Assembly: GCF_958450345.1 (NCBI RefSeq)
Contig: NC_088782.1
Coordinates: forward strand, 114,792,358-114,856,357
DNA: 64,000 nt
From: Calliphora vicina
Taxonomy: Eukaryota; Arthropoda; Insecta; Diptera; Calliphoridae
Direction: 5' to 3'
Made by a program: the position numbers and the translations under genes. The notes below the pieces were generated by a model. That model did not search any database, was not told the origin of the DNA, and saw only the letters and a list, made by a program, of their open reading frames with translations. This document shows, piece after piece, positions 44,939 through 55,258 of the stretch (positions are counted from its first letter, which is position 1; every line of letters begins with the position of its first letter).

Positions 44939-46339
44939 AAAAAACGCCCTCTGTATGTGTGGTGGTGAACCTTGCTAATCTTCGATTCCAACCTATATTT
45001 CCAAGGGAGGATCACTCAATATACATATAAAACATTTGCTAGAACATGAAATCATAATGATTTAACATGTCCATAATATATCTTTTTAAATCCACTAGGA
45101 AGAGATAAATATAAAATGTTTCACTTTCCTTCCTGCAAACTATACCACTGTCCTCTCCCCCTGGCCATCTTTATCGTTTTACTAGCATTTGAAAAATATC
45201 CATTTAATTATATTTTGAACTTCATTTAAGTGTAAAAATAAAAACATTAGTTTATTTTCAAACATTCTGTTCAATACTTAATTTGTTTGTAGTTGTAAAT
45301 ACAAATACACATAGATATCTAAGAGTATGTAGGGAAATCTACACAAATTTCACTAAATACTTTTACAAACACCCAATCTATATGTGCTAGTAAGCCCATT
45401 ACTACATTTATAATAAAGTAAATGGTTGATTTTTTTTCAAAATACTACTTTTTCAAAAAGACTACAACATGTAACAAACACAAATGCTCAGGAAAATAAA
45501 GGAAATGAACTAACTAAAATAAAATGGCTAAATGAAAATTCCTGGGAAAATTAGCAAATGTTTTCGGACCATTACAAACAACATACATACATATATACAA
45601 AATTGTTATGTCATTTGACGAGATGTATATAAGTTTGAATGCCTACCTCTACTTCTACCAAAAATGTTGCACTTGTTTAGTTTAATATTTAACAAAACAT
45701 TAAAAGAGAAGAGAGCTAGAGATGTTCAATATATATTTATACACCTGCAAGGAAAATGTTAGTAAAAGTCATTGAAATAATGTTTTACAAACTATTCTTG
45801 TTGTAAAGAAAATTTGTTGAAACTACCAATTTTCTCTACATTTTATTTTAGTGTATGTTTTATTGTACATACTTAATTACCTTTCAAATGATGTTCAACT
45901 GTCATTGAAAACTTTAATAGTAATTGCTAGTAATGGATTGTTTTACTCAATATGCTTTTAAATGTAATATTTATGCAAATTATGTTGATTTATATAAATA
46001 ACTTAGGCTATTTGAATTGTATTTATAACTACAATAATTAGTAACGGAATTGTGACGTTTCTAGGATTATTAATGGATCTATGTATATGAACCTTTTACA
46101 TATTATAACTGACATTAAAATTTAATTGTGACCTTTAACCGTTAACATTATGAGTAGCAAAAAATATATTTTAAACATTAAATTAAATTAGAGAGACTTC
46201 ACACACTTGATGGATAAGCTGACAGAACAAAAACTAAAAGTCAGAATACATTTCGACCTGCGAGGGAAATGTCAACAATTCTGTAACTAAAGTCACAGTT
46301 AAATTTAAAATAAAAAAATTATAATTACTTTTGGAATAC
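44939..46339. other. AT-rich unique DNA
   Basis: No gene or repeat recognised. An isolated AATACTACTTTTTC (about 45440) resembles one arm of the GTAGTA hairpin monomer but has no partner. Confidence 0.5.
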
Positions 46340-46826
46340 GCTTCACTTTGGAACATAGTATCCGATATTGGCTGGATTCGTTCTTGGCCTCAAATTATGA
46401 AAAGTTCTTTTGGCTTAGTGTGGCGAGGCTGATAGTAAAGAAGACATTCTATAGGTCATTAAGGACCATACTTTCACAAGGCATTTGCTATTTCAACTCT
46501 GTTAGATCGGACTATGGTGGCTGACGAGCTGCTAGTAGGTAACAGTTTAGCTAGGAGAGGAGAATAGTATTCGCTACAGCTGACTAGGGGAATATCGGTC
46601 CTACCAGGTTTCTGGATTCGTGTGGCTTTAGAAATCATTTGCAGACATTCACCGTCGACGTCTGTATCATTACATGGTTGTGCCTCGCGGATGGCCTCTT
46701 CAATTTCCGTTGTCGTGTAAAGCTGGGGTTTATCAAGTCCATGAGATTGAAGAAGATTGAAAAGAAAATATCGATTTGTTTTGACTTTGTCGGAGACCAC
46801 AAAAAAGTAGCCGAACAAAAGTACAC
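46340..46826 (-). pseudogene. Possible non-LTR reverse transcriptase fragment
   Basis: Minus-strand stretch without stops for about 114 codons (46474-46818). Parts of it recall the start of LINE reverse transcriptases: SDKVKTNRY, then TEIEEAIREAQ, then GRTDIPLVSCSEYYSPLLAKL, which is spaced like the 'GPD-IP ... L..LF' block. It ends with RVEIANAL, like the 'W..A.V' that precedes RT motif 2. Downstream (46340-46470) the frames are broken. No catalytic motif is present. The match is from motif spacing only; a chance open frame remains possible. Confidence 0.33.
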
Positions 46827-47129
46827 TGTATCTGAAAACTTAACTTGAAAACTACCATTTTAAAGTAAACAATTACAATAGCGCATTTCATGTCGGATAT
46901 AGTAATTTTTGCAGGCTGAAATCAGCTTGGGTCTTCTCCTGCTTGCCCATTTTAATAAATTTTTTTAATATTGACAGAGTTGAAATTGTCAGATTCATTT
47001 AAATCGAGCAATTCTAAATTTATTATCCAGTTGATAAAATTTTTGCTTAGAATAAAGTTTTTACAGAATCCACAGAATTCAAATCGCAATGATGGTTCAA
47101 CTAAAACTCAGCTATTGACTTGGCTGTTT

Positions 47130-47858
47130 ATACACTACACCACCATAGTGGGGTGGGTATTATGCGTTTGTGCAGATGTTTATAACGTCTATGTAACGGC
47201 CTAACACCCACCTTAAAGTATACCGATCGACTTAGAATCACTTTCTGAGTCGATTAAACGATGTCCGTCCATCCGTCCGTCCGTCTGGTCGGCTGTCTGG
47301 CTGGATGTCCATGTAAACCTTGTACGCAGAGTACAGGTCGCAATTTTGAAGATATTTCGACCAAATTTGGTACAAGGACCAAGCATATTATTTCACCTGG
47401 TCCATTATTTCACCTAGCCCCCATACAAATGTCCTTCCGAAATTGGACATTATCGATCATAAATATTTAATTTATAAATGTATCTCCACAAATTACGCTC
47501 CAAATAAGTTTTATATATACAAAATTCATGTCACCAAATTTTGTTACGATCGGTCCATAATTAGTCATAGCTCCCATATAGACCAGCTTCCGAAAATCAC
47601 TTTAACGTCCACAAATCGCTTAAAAATGTTGGTATACTAACAAAATTCAACATAGTAAACTTTCATAGAGACATAAATCACACGACCTAATTTCATTGTG
47701 ATCGGTCCATAATTGGTCATAGCCCCCATATAAGGCCCACTTCCGAAAATCACTCAAAAATATAAATTATTGAAATTTTAAAAGAAAAATGTTTTTGCTC
47801 TTTTACTTAGTGTAGGGTATTATATGGTCGGGCTTGACCGACCATACTTTCTTACTTG
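47130..47858 (+). mobile_element. Helentron-like (GTCY)n element, family 1, near full-length
   Basis: Same layout as the copy at 20491-21257. The start is TACACTACACCACCATAGTG. Then come TATACCGATCGACTTAGAAT, a GTCC tract with one ATCC unit, the AATCACTTTAACGTCCACAA region, and a 3' ATGGTCGG/CCGACCAT hairpin with tail ending TTACTTG at 47858. Small differences from the 20.5-kb copy: GTCTATGTAACGGCC replaces part of the 5' region, and a short deletion follows TTTGGTACA near 47370. Confidence 0.75.
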
Positions 47859-47929
47859 TTTTCAGTTATAAAATTGCTTTCATTAAGCGCTTCATATCTT
47901 TAAATTTAAATAAAACAAAGTGTGTGTGA

Positions 47930-48690
47930 GAGATATTATCGAATTTTTTCATTCGTTTGAAAGTTCTATCGATCCTATTAGGTATGGAATACAACTGCCG
48001 CGGCTTCGCAGGTTAGAAAGCCGAAATTTTCATTACTCTGAGCCGCTGTGGTTTGTGACCAAAATCGAATCTCTTATGCAGAAGGAGCAATGTGTCATGA
48101 GATGTTTGGAACTTAGCGCCGTTCTGTAACAGTGATGTTTTTGGGGACGCTCATGTGGATTGGCATTGTGCCAAAGTCGACAATTTTGTTTATTGAAATT
48201 TATCCAGAAATGGGCCTCATCGAAGAAGATAAGTTTTTGATAAAAACTAGAATCAGTTTCCAACAGTTACACCGCCCGTTTAGCGTTTATCATCTTGTGA
48301 GTTGACCGAGTGAGCGAAGCTAAATTGCTTGGCTCTGACTCTCATGCTAACTCTTACTGACAGAAGCGATGTTTTCGTCAGATCTTGCGTTTCGTCGTCA
48401 TACTGGTGGTGATTCATTGATTAATAAACCAGTAGACTCAAATTTAGCTACCACACCAAAAATAGTGCTCTTTGTAGGACAACTATTTCGACGAAGCAAG
48501 CGAAATATTACCTAAACAAAATACCCATTTTATCTTTTACAAGTGTTGTTGAACGCTATGTTCGTCCATGGTGAAATGTCAAAGAAAACTTAAAAAATGA
48601 CAGCCACTTCGAGAGATGTAGCGTCAACAATATGGCCGCAATCAACTGTCAAAGTTTGGAGGTCGTTATTTGAAGACCCTTTGTTATCTA
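47930..48690 (-). pseudogene. Tc1/mariner-superfamily transposase remnant (VNKQN type), copy 1
   Basis: Minus strand. The catalytic-region segment reads KLIFFDEAHFWINFN and then KQNCRLWHNANPHE (about 48150-48235). This matches the insect transposase pattern 'F-DEAHF-L-G-VNKQNCRIW...NPH'. Upstream is YDDETQDLTKTSLLSVR (about 48350-48405). Stops and frameshifts interrupt it, and no full-length frame exists. The promoter-side end carries CAACTGTCAAAGTTTGGAGG and GAAGACCCTTTG at about 48640-48685, which matches the end of copy 2 at 60250-60285, so these are likely element termini. Confidence 0.6.
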
Positions 48691-49189
48691 TTATATATTT
48701 TTAAAAAACTTTGCAGACATTTTATAACCCATAAAACTTTTATTCTTAAAAAAATATATTTGAAAAATGCGTAGGCATTTATTTCCCTTGATTTAAATAA
48801 TTAATTATTTATTTTACTATATGTAAATGTATTTACTATATAAACGAGTGTGTATATAACTTGTTTATAAATATTATAAAATATTATTACTTTATTAACT
48901 TTTGTTTTTATGAAATTAAAGTTAAACAAAAATCCAGCCAGCAAACAAACAACAACCCTTAGCTCTCAGACAAATTAAATTGTACAGCTGAAAAGAGAGT
49001 GAGCGAGAGAGAGAGAATAAAACAAATTAGAAGGCAATATGAAGCTGAGGCGAAAGAAAAACTCGCTGCATTTAAAACTAAAATTACAAAAAATAACTTA
49101 AGTTTCAACATTAAATCTCATGCACACATTCATTTTAGGTTTGCTATTGTTGCTTATATAAAAAATACAACAACATAATTCCTAAATGA
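48691..49189. other. AT-rich spacer
   Basis: No gene recognised. A GAGAGAGAGAG-containing patch (about 49000-49015) is the only feature of note. Confidence 0.5.
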
Positions 49190-49905
49190 ATTAAACTTTT
49201 AAATACTAATGGCAAAACAACAGTAGAATGTTAAAAATGATTTGTTTGGTTAATAATATGAATTTATTCGAGGTGGTCTAACATTTTGCTTCATAACTTG
49301 TTAACTACTAAACCGATTTTGTTAATTTTCAATAACAAAGAGCCTAGGACAGTGGTAAGTACTTTACCTGAATTTCATGAGTTTCTGATTTTTATTTTGG
49401 TTGCAAGAGTGTTTTACACACACATACAATGGAACTTGAAAAACAAGGTAGGGCTTTGAATACATATTTATTAAAATGCATTAAACTTTACAATACTAAT
49501 AACAAAATAACACAAAGATTGTTAAAAAATATGGTTTTAGTTAACAATATGAATTTAGTAGAGGTCGTCTAACATTTTGCTTCATAACTTGTTAACTACT
49601 AAACCGATTTTCTTAATTTTCAATAGCAAAAAGTCTAGGACAGTAATAAGTATTTTACCTAAATCTCATGAGTTTTCATTTATTATTTTGGTTGCAAGAG
49701 TGTTTTACACACACATGCCTATGTACTTGGCTCTACTGACTTGGAATTTCATAAAACATCTACAAGGTAAATACTTTTTAGGGCTTTACATAAATATTTC
49801 GCAGTGTTACCTACTGCCTGACAAACTAATATATAGTATTGCCTTATATACCACGACTGCTGGTGGTGGTGGGTATAATAAAATTATTTACATAATGACT
49901 TGATT
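49190..49905 (+). repeat. ~291-bp direct tandem duplication
   Basis: Two copies, about 49190-49480 and 49480-49770, share TCTAACATTTTGCTTCATAA, CTTGTTAACTACTAAACCGA, then TCATGAGTTT and GGTTGCAAGAGTGTTTTACA. The GAGGTNGTCTAAC anchor is at 49270 and 49561. The right copy is followed by a GGTGGTGGTGGGTATAATAA end (about 49861-49880), which suggests that the unit belongs to a mobile element of unknown family. The stop-free stretch at 49577-49903 lies within it and has no protein-family features. Confidence 0.75.
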
Positions 49906-50521
49906 TTATTATTACATTTTTACCTTGATATGAATGTTGACGCAAAGCAACAACAACAACCCACCACCTGACAAACAAAATGTCAAAGTGTGTAGAAGAG
50001 AGTTAAAGAAAACAAAAAAGGGCTCATTACAAACATGATTTCTGTTTGTAAGTGATGTTTTTCTGTTGTTATTATACACAGAGGCCGACAATCTTATATA
50101 CAGGTATACAACTACATATACACACACTTTTATATAATTACCAACACACATAGAAATATACATTTGTAAGGAACAAGTTGTTAATATCCCTTTTTAGTAT
50201 GTTGACATTAAGTGACATTTCGTGTAGAAAAAATTTAAGTAATTTTTACCATTTATCCACCAAATGTTCTAGCACTACATCACACACCACTATAAAAGTG
50301 AAACAAAAAGTACCGAAATATGTAGGTAGCAGATATCATTTCAGCAGGTAGAGGTAAGCATAAATGTATGTATATGAATATTTATGTATGACATATTAGC
50401 TGTTAGTGATTAAGGGAACCAATAGAAAACTTCACTAGACAAAACTATAATAACTAAGTTGTAAAACAAGCAACAAAACTTGTGTGTATTCCACCAGAGA
50501 ACGCTTTACCAATTACAATTT
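49906..50521. other. AT-rich unique DNA
   Basis: No gene recognised. TATAAAAG at 50291-50298 and a donor-like GAGGTAAGC near 50351 could be read as promoter and first exon, but their spacing is wrong for a standard core promoter. Confidence 0.45.
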
Positions 50522-50704
50522 CTATATCGCCCTTTCTTGTAAAATAAATCTATAGTTGGTCCCATTAATCCCTTTACAAAAATCACTGTATTTAGCTAAT
50601 ACTGTGGCAAAGTTAGCACCAGATTTTATACACATTTCTTTCTCAGCTCTGTAAAAAGTCAAATTTCCATTTAAATAAAAAACATGTTGAATTTCAAAGC
50701 ACAC
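50522..50704 (-). other. Possible C-type-lectin-like exon fragment (speculative)
   Basis: Minus-strand open stretch of about 60 codons beginning CFEIQHVFYLNGNLTFYRAE and continuing KEMCIKSGANFATVLAKY. The pattern Y-x-N-x-x-L-x-F-x-x-A-E-x-x-C-x-x-x-G-A-x-x-A-x-V is like the first part of a C-type lectin-like domain ('W..A...C...GA.LA.I'). Composition is less biased than that of the chance frames around it. An acceptor-like CACTTCAAAG precedes TGTGC on the minus strand. It ends after about 27 more residues at a TAG, and no second half of a lectin domain is nearby. I cannot exclude chance. Confidence 0.18.
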
Positions 50705-50907
50705 TTTGAAGTGCGGGTAATTGACAACACGATATTTTTGTAAGCATAATTATGCGTAATATTATCAAGACATGATGGAGATGAGTTAGAACATTAATTT
50801 AGCAGAACAAAAATCCGCGTTATTAATACCCGGTTAAAAATTAAAACAACAAATATTTTTAAACAGGAAACTCAATAAACAAATAAGCAAAACATTTCCA
50901 AACGAAA

Positions 50908-51656
50908 CAAGTAAGAAAGTATGGTCGGTCAAGCCCGACCATATAATACCCTACACTAAGTAAAAGAGCAAAAAAAATGTTTCTTTTAAAATTTCAATAA
51001 TTTATATTTTTGAGTGATTTTCGGAAATGGGGTTATATGGCGGCTATGACCAATTATGGACCGATCACCATGAAATTAGGTCGTGTGATTTATGTCTACA
51101 TTAAAGTTAACTATGTTGATTTTTGTGTGTTTACCAACATTTTTAAGCGATTTAAGCACGCTAAAGTGATTTTCGGAAGCGGGTCTATATGGGAGCTATG
51201 ACTAATTATGGACCGATCGTGACAAAATTTGGTGACATGAATTTTGTGTATATAAAACTTATTTGGAGCGGAACTTGTGGAGATACATATATAAATTAAA
51301 CATTTATGACCGATAAAGTCCAATTTCGGGAGGACATTTGTATGGGGGCTAGGTGAAATAGTGGATCGATTTCAGCCAGTTTCTATAGGCTTGGTCCTTG
51401 AGCCGAAAAAATAATATGTACCAAATTTGATCGAAATATCTTCAAAATTGCGAACTGTACTCTGCGCACTAGGTTTACATGGACAGCCAGCCAGCCGACC
51501 AGACGGACGGACGGACGGACATCGCTTAATCGACTCAGAAAGTGATTCTAAGTCGATCGGTATACTTTAAGTTGGGTGTTAGACTAATATTTTTGGGCGT
51601 TACAAACATCTGCACAAACGCATAATACTCTCCCCACTATGGTGGTGTAGGGTAAT
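50908..51656 (-). mobile_element. Helentron-like (GTCY)n element, family 1, full-length copy
   Basis: Reverse-oriented complete copy. On the plus strand it begins with the complement of the 3' tail (CAAGTAAGAAAGT), then the 3' hairpin, which is imperfect here (ATGGTCGGTC, AAGCCCGACCAT). It ends at CCACTATGGTGGTGTAGGGT. The GTCY tract is present as GGACGGACGGAC near 51505-51522. About 60 bp separate it from the older DD37E transposon at 51721. Confidence 0.75.
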
Positions 51657-52450
51657 AAATATTTACAAAAACCGAGAAAGCTTCTATATATGACCCACAA
51701 TTAAAACTAAAATTGTACTAAAGAATGAGTCAAAAAAAACTTATACACAATTCCACAAATTATTATTTTTTTAATCGCGTTAACTTTTAAAAATATGTAA
51801 GATATTATCTTTTCTAAATCATTAATTTTCCACTGTTATTTCGGTTAAAATGAACAGCGAAAAATAAGTAAGAGGAAAAATAATAAAAAATTTTCAACAA
51901 AATCAAATATTGACTTTCAAACAAAGAGCAAAAGATGTGAGGGTTCATCGTCACACTGTTTGAAACGCCATTAAACAGTATAAGGAAGACTTGAAAATTT
52001 GAAGAAAACCTGGATCAGGAAGAAAAAAAGGTCAAAAAGATATTGATAAGGCAAAATAATTTGAACAAAGCTTTCGAAGAACACCGAATACTTCTAGCAG
52101 AAAAGCAGCTCGTATAATTAAATTCTCAGATTCTATTGTGACAGAGTCAAAGCTAATGCTGTGTTGAATTCGTATAAAGTTCAAAAAGTTCAGATCGCAA
52201 TGCGGTAAAGAAATTAGAAGCAAAAAAATTAGAAGTGATGGATGATGAAACTTATGTACTGGTAGACTTTTCACAACTTCCTGGTCAAGATTTTTATGTG
52301 GCTACTGGACGAGGTAATGTTCTAGAACAATACCGGATAAAAAAAACAAACAAAATTCTCCAAAAAGTATCTTGTGTGGCAAGCCATTTGCAGTTCTGGC
52401 AAAAGAAGCCAATCGTTTGTGATATCAGGCTTGATAAACACAGAAATATA

Positions 52451-52476
52451 AGGAGTGAGATCGAAAAATTCTTAAC
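52451..52476 (+). repeat. Left terminal inverted repeat of the DD37E transposon
   Basis: 26 bp beginning AGGAGTGAGATCG and ending TTCTTAAC; exact complement of 53726-53751. This is the expected transposase binding and cleavage end. Confidence 0.93.
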
Positions 52477-52608
52477 ACACGTTTTTCATTACATTTTTTA
52501 ACCCAAGTATTATTTGAATTTTTTTTTTTGATCAAGTTACCTTTGAAAAACATGTCAGTTATTATGTGTAATGTCAATTATATTAATTTTTTTGTTAATC
52601 TGATTAAA

Positions 52609-53616
52609 ATGAGTGACCAGAAAAAAGTGCGTACTGAAATTATTAAATATTTTCAACAAAACCCAACTTGGTCTTACAAAAAGTTGGCCAAGCATACAAA
52701 GGTCTGCCGTCAAACTGTTTCCAATGTTATTAAACAGTACCGGGAGAACTTGTCAGTTGATAGAAAACCTGGTTCAGGTAGAAGGAATGGTCCACATGAT
52801 GTTTCTAAAGCCAAAAAAATAGAACGCATTTTCAAAAGAGCTCCCAACACATCCGGTAGGAAAGCAGCCCGGTTAGCTCAGTGCTCGGACTATTTGGTAC
52901 GAAAAGTTAAAGCTAATGCAGGTTTAAAAACATACAAGGCTCAAAAAGTTCCTGACAGGAACGCTACTAAAAATTTAGAGGCCAAAAACAGAGCACGGAA
53001 ATTGAAGTCAAGTTTTATAAAAAAATATTCTTGCTGCATAATGGATGACGAAACGTATGTTCTGGCAGATTTTTCGCAACTTCCAGGTCAAAAATTTTAT
53101 GTTGCTGATGCTCGAGGGAATGTTGAAGAAAAGTTTAGGACCCAAAAGCAGACAAAATTTCCCAGAAAGTTCTTGGTATGGCAAGCAATATGCAGTTGCG
53201 GCAAAAGAAGCCACTCATTTGTTACAACGGGCTCTATAAATACCGAAATTTACATCAAGGAATGTTTACAAAAAAGGCTGCTTCCATTCATAAGACTTCA
53301 TAATGTGTCCACTTATTTTTGGCCTGACTTGGCATCCTGTCACTATGGCAAACAAGCCCTTGAGTGGTACAAGAACAATAATGTGGTATTTGTACCAAGA
53401 GAGGCAAATCCTCCAAACTGCCCGGAGCTAAGGCCAGTGGAGAGATATTGGGCTCTTGTTAAAAGAGAATTGAAGAGTACAAAAAAGGTGTCCAAAAGTG
53501 TGGTAGATTTTAAACGGAGATGGACTACATGTTCGAGCAAAGTGACAGAAAGCACTATAAAAACGTTAATGGAAGGGTTTCCGAAAAAGGTTCAAAATTT
53601 CATCACTAGTGATTAA
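52609..53616 (+). CDS. Tc1/mariner transposase, DD37E (ITmD37E-like)
   Basis: Cut-and-paste transposase of the IS630/Tc1/mariner superfamily. It acts in the nucleus, binds the 26-bp inverted repeats and inserts the element at TA. I chose ATG 52609 (MSDQKKVRTE), which gives 335 residues, a usual family length. Upstream in-frame codons are AT-rich, and an ATG at 52552 is a less likely alternative. Residues about 5-45 form a first helix-turn-helix (WSYKKLAKHTKVCRQTVSNV). KPGSGRRNG at 53-61 sits where mariner relatives have the GRPR-like linker. Residues about 62-105 form a second helix-turn-helix. Catalytic triad: Asp147 (MDDETYV), Asp240 (YFWPDLASCHY) and Glu278 (CPELRPVERYW). The last two have 37 residues between them, hence DD37E. 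No stop or frameshift is visible. The first TIR ends 132 bp upstream of the ATG. Whether it is expressed cannot be told from sequence. Confidence 0.93.
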   Translation: MSDQKKVRTEIIKYFQQNPTWSYKKLAKHTKVCRQTVSNVIKQYRENLSVDRKPGSGRRNGPHDVSKAKKIERIFKRAPNTSGRKAARLAQCSDYLVRKVKANAGLKTYKAQKVPDRNATKNLEAKNRARKLKSSFIKKYSCCIMDDETYVLADFSQLPGQKFYVADARGNVEEKFRTQKQTKFPRKFLVWQAICSCGKRSHSFVTTGSINTEIYIKECLQKRLLPFIRLHNVSTYFWPDLASCHYGKQALEWYKNNNVVFVPREANPPNCPELRPVERYWALVKRELKSTKKVSKSVVDFKRRWTTCSSKVTESTIKTLMEGFPKKVQNFITSD

Positions 53617-53725
53617 AACTATAAAAATAATTTTTTTTGTAAATTGTAATAATAATTTCAATCAAATAAAAAAAAAAATTAAAGCTGTAAGTTTAGTGGT
53701 TTCTTTTTTATAAACATATATGTAT

Positions 53726-53751
53726 GTTAAGAATTTTTCGATCTCACTCCT
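53726..53751 (-). repeat. Right terminal inverted repeat of the DD37E transposon
   Basis: 26 bp ending CGATCTCACTCCT; exact reverse complement of the left repeat, followed by the TA duplication at 53752-53753. Confidence 0.93.
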
Positions 53752-54074
53752 TATATTACGCAGTGTCTACAAAAACGACTTTTGCCTTTCTTAAAACAGC
53801 ACAGAGTACCTTCATATTTCTGGACCGATTTGGCATCATGCCACTATGGACAAAAGGCCCTTGAGTGATATTCAAAAAAAGTCCGATTTAAGGCATAAGT
53901 GGAGTAACTCGTACAAAAAGCAGACAATATTTTAACGTTTAATGAATTTGTACAATATTTGAATAAATTTACGATTTTTTAAGAATTTTTATATTAAACT
54001 ATTTAAGATGTATTTAACTTAATACAAGTATATTTTTTTTGGCTCATTCTTTAAACAACAACCTTTTTTTTTGC

Positions 54075-54645
54075 TTCGAAAATATCGAAGTTTGTACCAA
54101 CAAAGAATCAGATGCGGGAAATTTAGCTTTACTTTAAAAAAATCACACTGATTTTTCACCATAGCTAACGGTGAATGTGTTCCATCGGTTTCTACGTCCG
54201 AGAGATGGTTTGTTATGTTCAGAAGTGTTGATTTTGACACGAAAGACAAAGAATGCCCTGGCCAGCCAAAAAAGTTTGTAGACCAAGAATTGGAGACATT
54301 ACTCCATGAAGACTGTTTTCAAAGGCACCAAGAGCTTACGAAATCATTGGGAGCTATTGAAGTAGCAATTTTATAATGTTTGCGACCACCAGAATTCATC
54401 AAGGAAATTGTATACCATACGAATTGAAGCCGAGAGAGAGACATTGAAAGACGATTTTGCATGTCCAAAATTATGCTTGAATGTATCCGAAACGTAAGAG
54501 ATCATATGTGAAGCCCGGTCAACCAGCCGATTCGACATCAAAGCCAAATGTCCATGGGGCTAAGGTATAGATATGTATTTGGTGGGAGCAAAAAAGTCCC
54601 ATCTATTATGATCTGACCAGAATATGCGATATGGGCTCGATTCCG
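54075..54645 (+). pseudogene. Mariner transposase remnant (mauritiana-like), internally deleted
   Basis: Plus strand. It begins at a degraded start (ISKFVPTKNQM) and continues ERWFVMFRSVDFDTKDKECP, GQPKKFVDQELETLLHEDC and QELTKSLGAIEVAIL. It then passes through frameshifted ELKPRERDIERRF and reaches YPKRKRSYVKPGQPAD and STSKPNVHGAK, then ICIWWEQKSPIYYDL. The order matches Mos1-like mariners. The RIVTGDEKW block with the first catalytic Asp is missing, and sequence stops before the second and third catalytic residues. Several stops are present. It starts only about 25 bp beyond the right end of the old DD37E element. Its deletion resembles that of the copy at 41635-42140. Confidence 0.75.
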
Positions 54646-54689
54646 TCTTGGCCTAAAAATATTAAATCTTTGTACATATTAAAGTTTTT

Positions 54690-55258
54690 ATATGATTGAA
54701 GCAAATTTTTAACAATAACTTAAACATGTAAACCCTACGATAGAAGCTACAAGTGAACTATATACAGTCCTATGATCGAAGCTTAAATTGAATTATGTTA
54801 ATTTATCTATATAAAGATTAATGATCAAAGCTAAAATTTCAACTATATAACGACCTACGATTGAGGCTAAAATCAAACTGTGTAGAACCCTATGATTGAA
54901 GCTACAATCGAACTAAAGACTTATGGACAAGGCTAAAATTGAATTACATAAATCAATTGATGATAAGATTGAACTGTCTAAACCCTATGAGCGAAGCTAA
55001 AATCGAACAATATAAAGACTTATAACACTATACAACAAAATCAAATTTTTTCCAAAGACCTATGATTGAAACTAAAATTTAACTATGAAAGGAGCTCTGA
55101 TTGAAGCTAAAATTTAACTATAAAAAGACTTACAATCGTAGCTAAAATTGGACTATGTAAAGACCTTCGATTGAAGCTAAAGATGAAGTATATAGCGATC
55201 TACGATTGAAGCTAAAGTTTGACTATATGAAGACCTTCGATAGAAACTAAAATTTTAA
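54690..55258 (-). repeat. 35-bp minisatellite, short array, reverse orientation
   Basis: About 16 degenerate units read on the plus strand as GATTGAAGCTAAAATTGAAC and TATATAAAGACCTAC. This is the reverse complement of the unit of the large array at 56064-58803. Units vary in length and sequence more than in the large array. Confidence 0.85.

Larger units (their letters stand above)
52451..53751 (+). mobile_element. Apparently intact DD37E Tc1/mariner transposon
   Basis: A 1,301-bp element with perfect 26-bp terminal inverted repeats (starting AGGAGTGAGATCGAAAAATT at 52451; the complement ends at 53751). It is flanked by TA duplications (52449-52450 and 53752-53753), and a single long transposase gene fills most of it. 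Removing the element plus one TA restores the reading frame of the host transposase, which proves the boundaries. Identical TIRs and an open transposase indicate a recent insertion that may still be mobile. Confidence 0.92.
51721..54051 (+). mobile_element. Old, inactivated DD37E Tc1/mariner transposon, split by a younger relative
   Basis: Left end TA + AAGAATGAGTCAAAAAAAAC (51721 on) and right end TTTTTTTTGGCTCATTCTT + TA (to 54051) are inverted repeats. They also resemble the ends of the younger copy. Between them is a broken transposase. Left part: KQYKEDLK, RKPGSGRKKG, PNTSSRKAARI, then MDDETYVLVDFSQLPGQDFY (52238-52300). Right part: QKRLLPFLKQHRVPSYFWTD, then LASCHYGQKALE and a stop (about 53765-53870). 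It has several stops and frameshifts and has lost the C-terminal catalytic Glu region. The younger element (52451-53751) is inserted between these two halves. Without the insertion it is about 1.03 kb, so it also carries deletions. Confidence 0.85.

Noticed and set aside
42996..44978. A 660-codon open reading frame of alternating Ser-Leu
   Set aside because: It is the TTAGTC array read in frame; a 6-bp period keeps one frame open without selection, and nothing like a gene flanks it.
46357..46400. Similarity of CGATATTGGCTGGATTCG to a string near 54625
   Set aside because: It is about 25 bases with mismatches; too short to separate from chance without a search.
50291..50355. TATAAAAG plus initiator-like TCATT and a GAGGTAAGC donor
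   Set aside because: The TATA-to-initiator distance is about 45 bp, too long for a standard promoter, and no exon follows.
52235..52501. 88-codon frame as a separate gene
   Set aside because: It is the decayed transposase of the old DD37E copy running into the left end of the young element.
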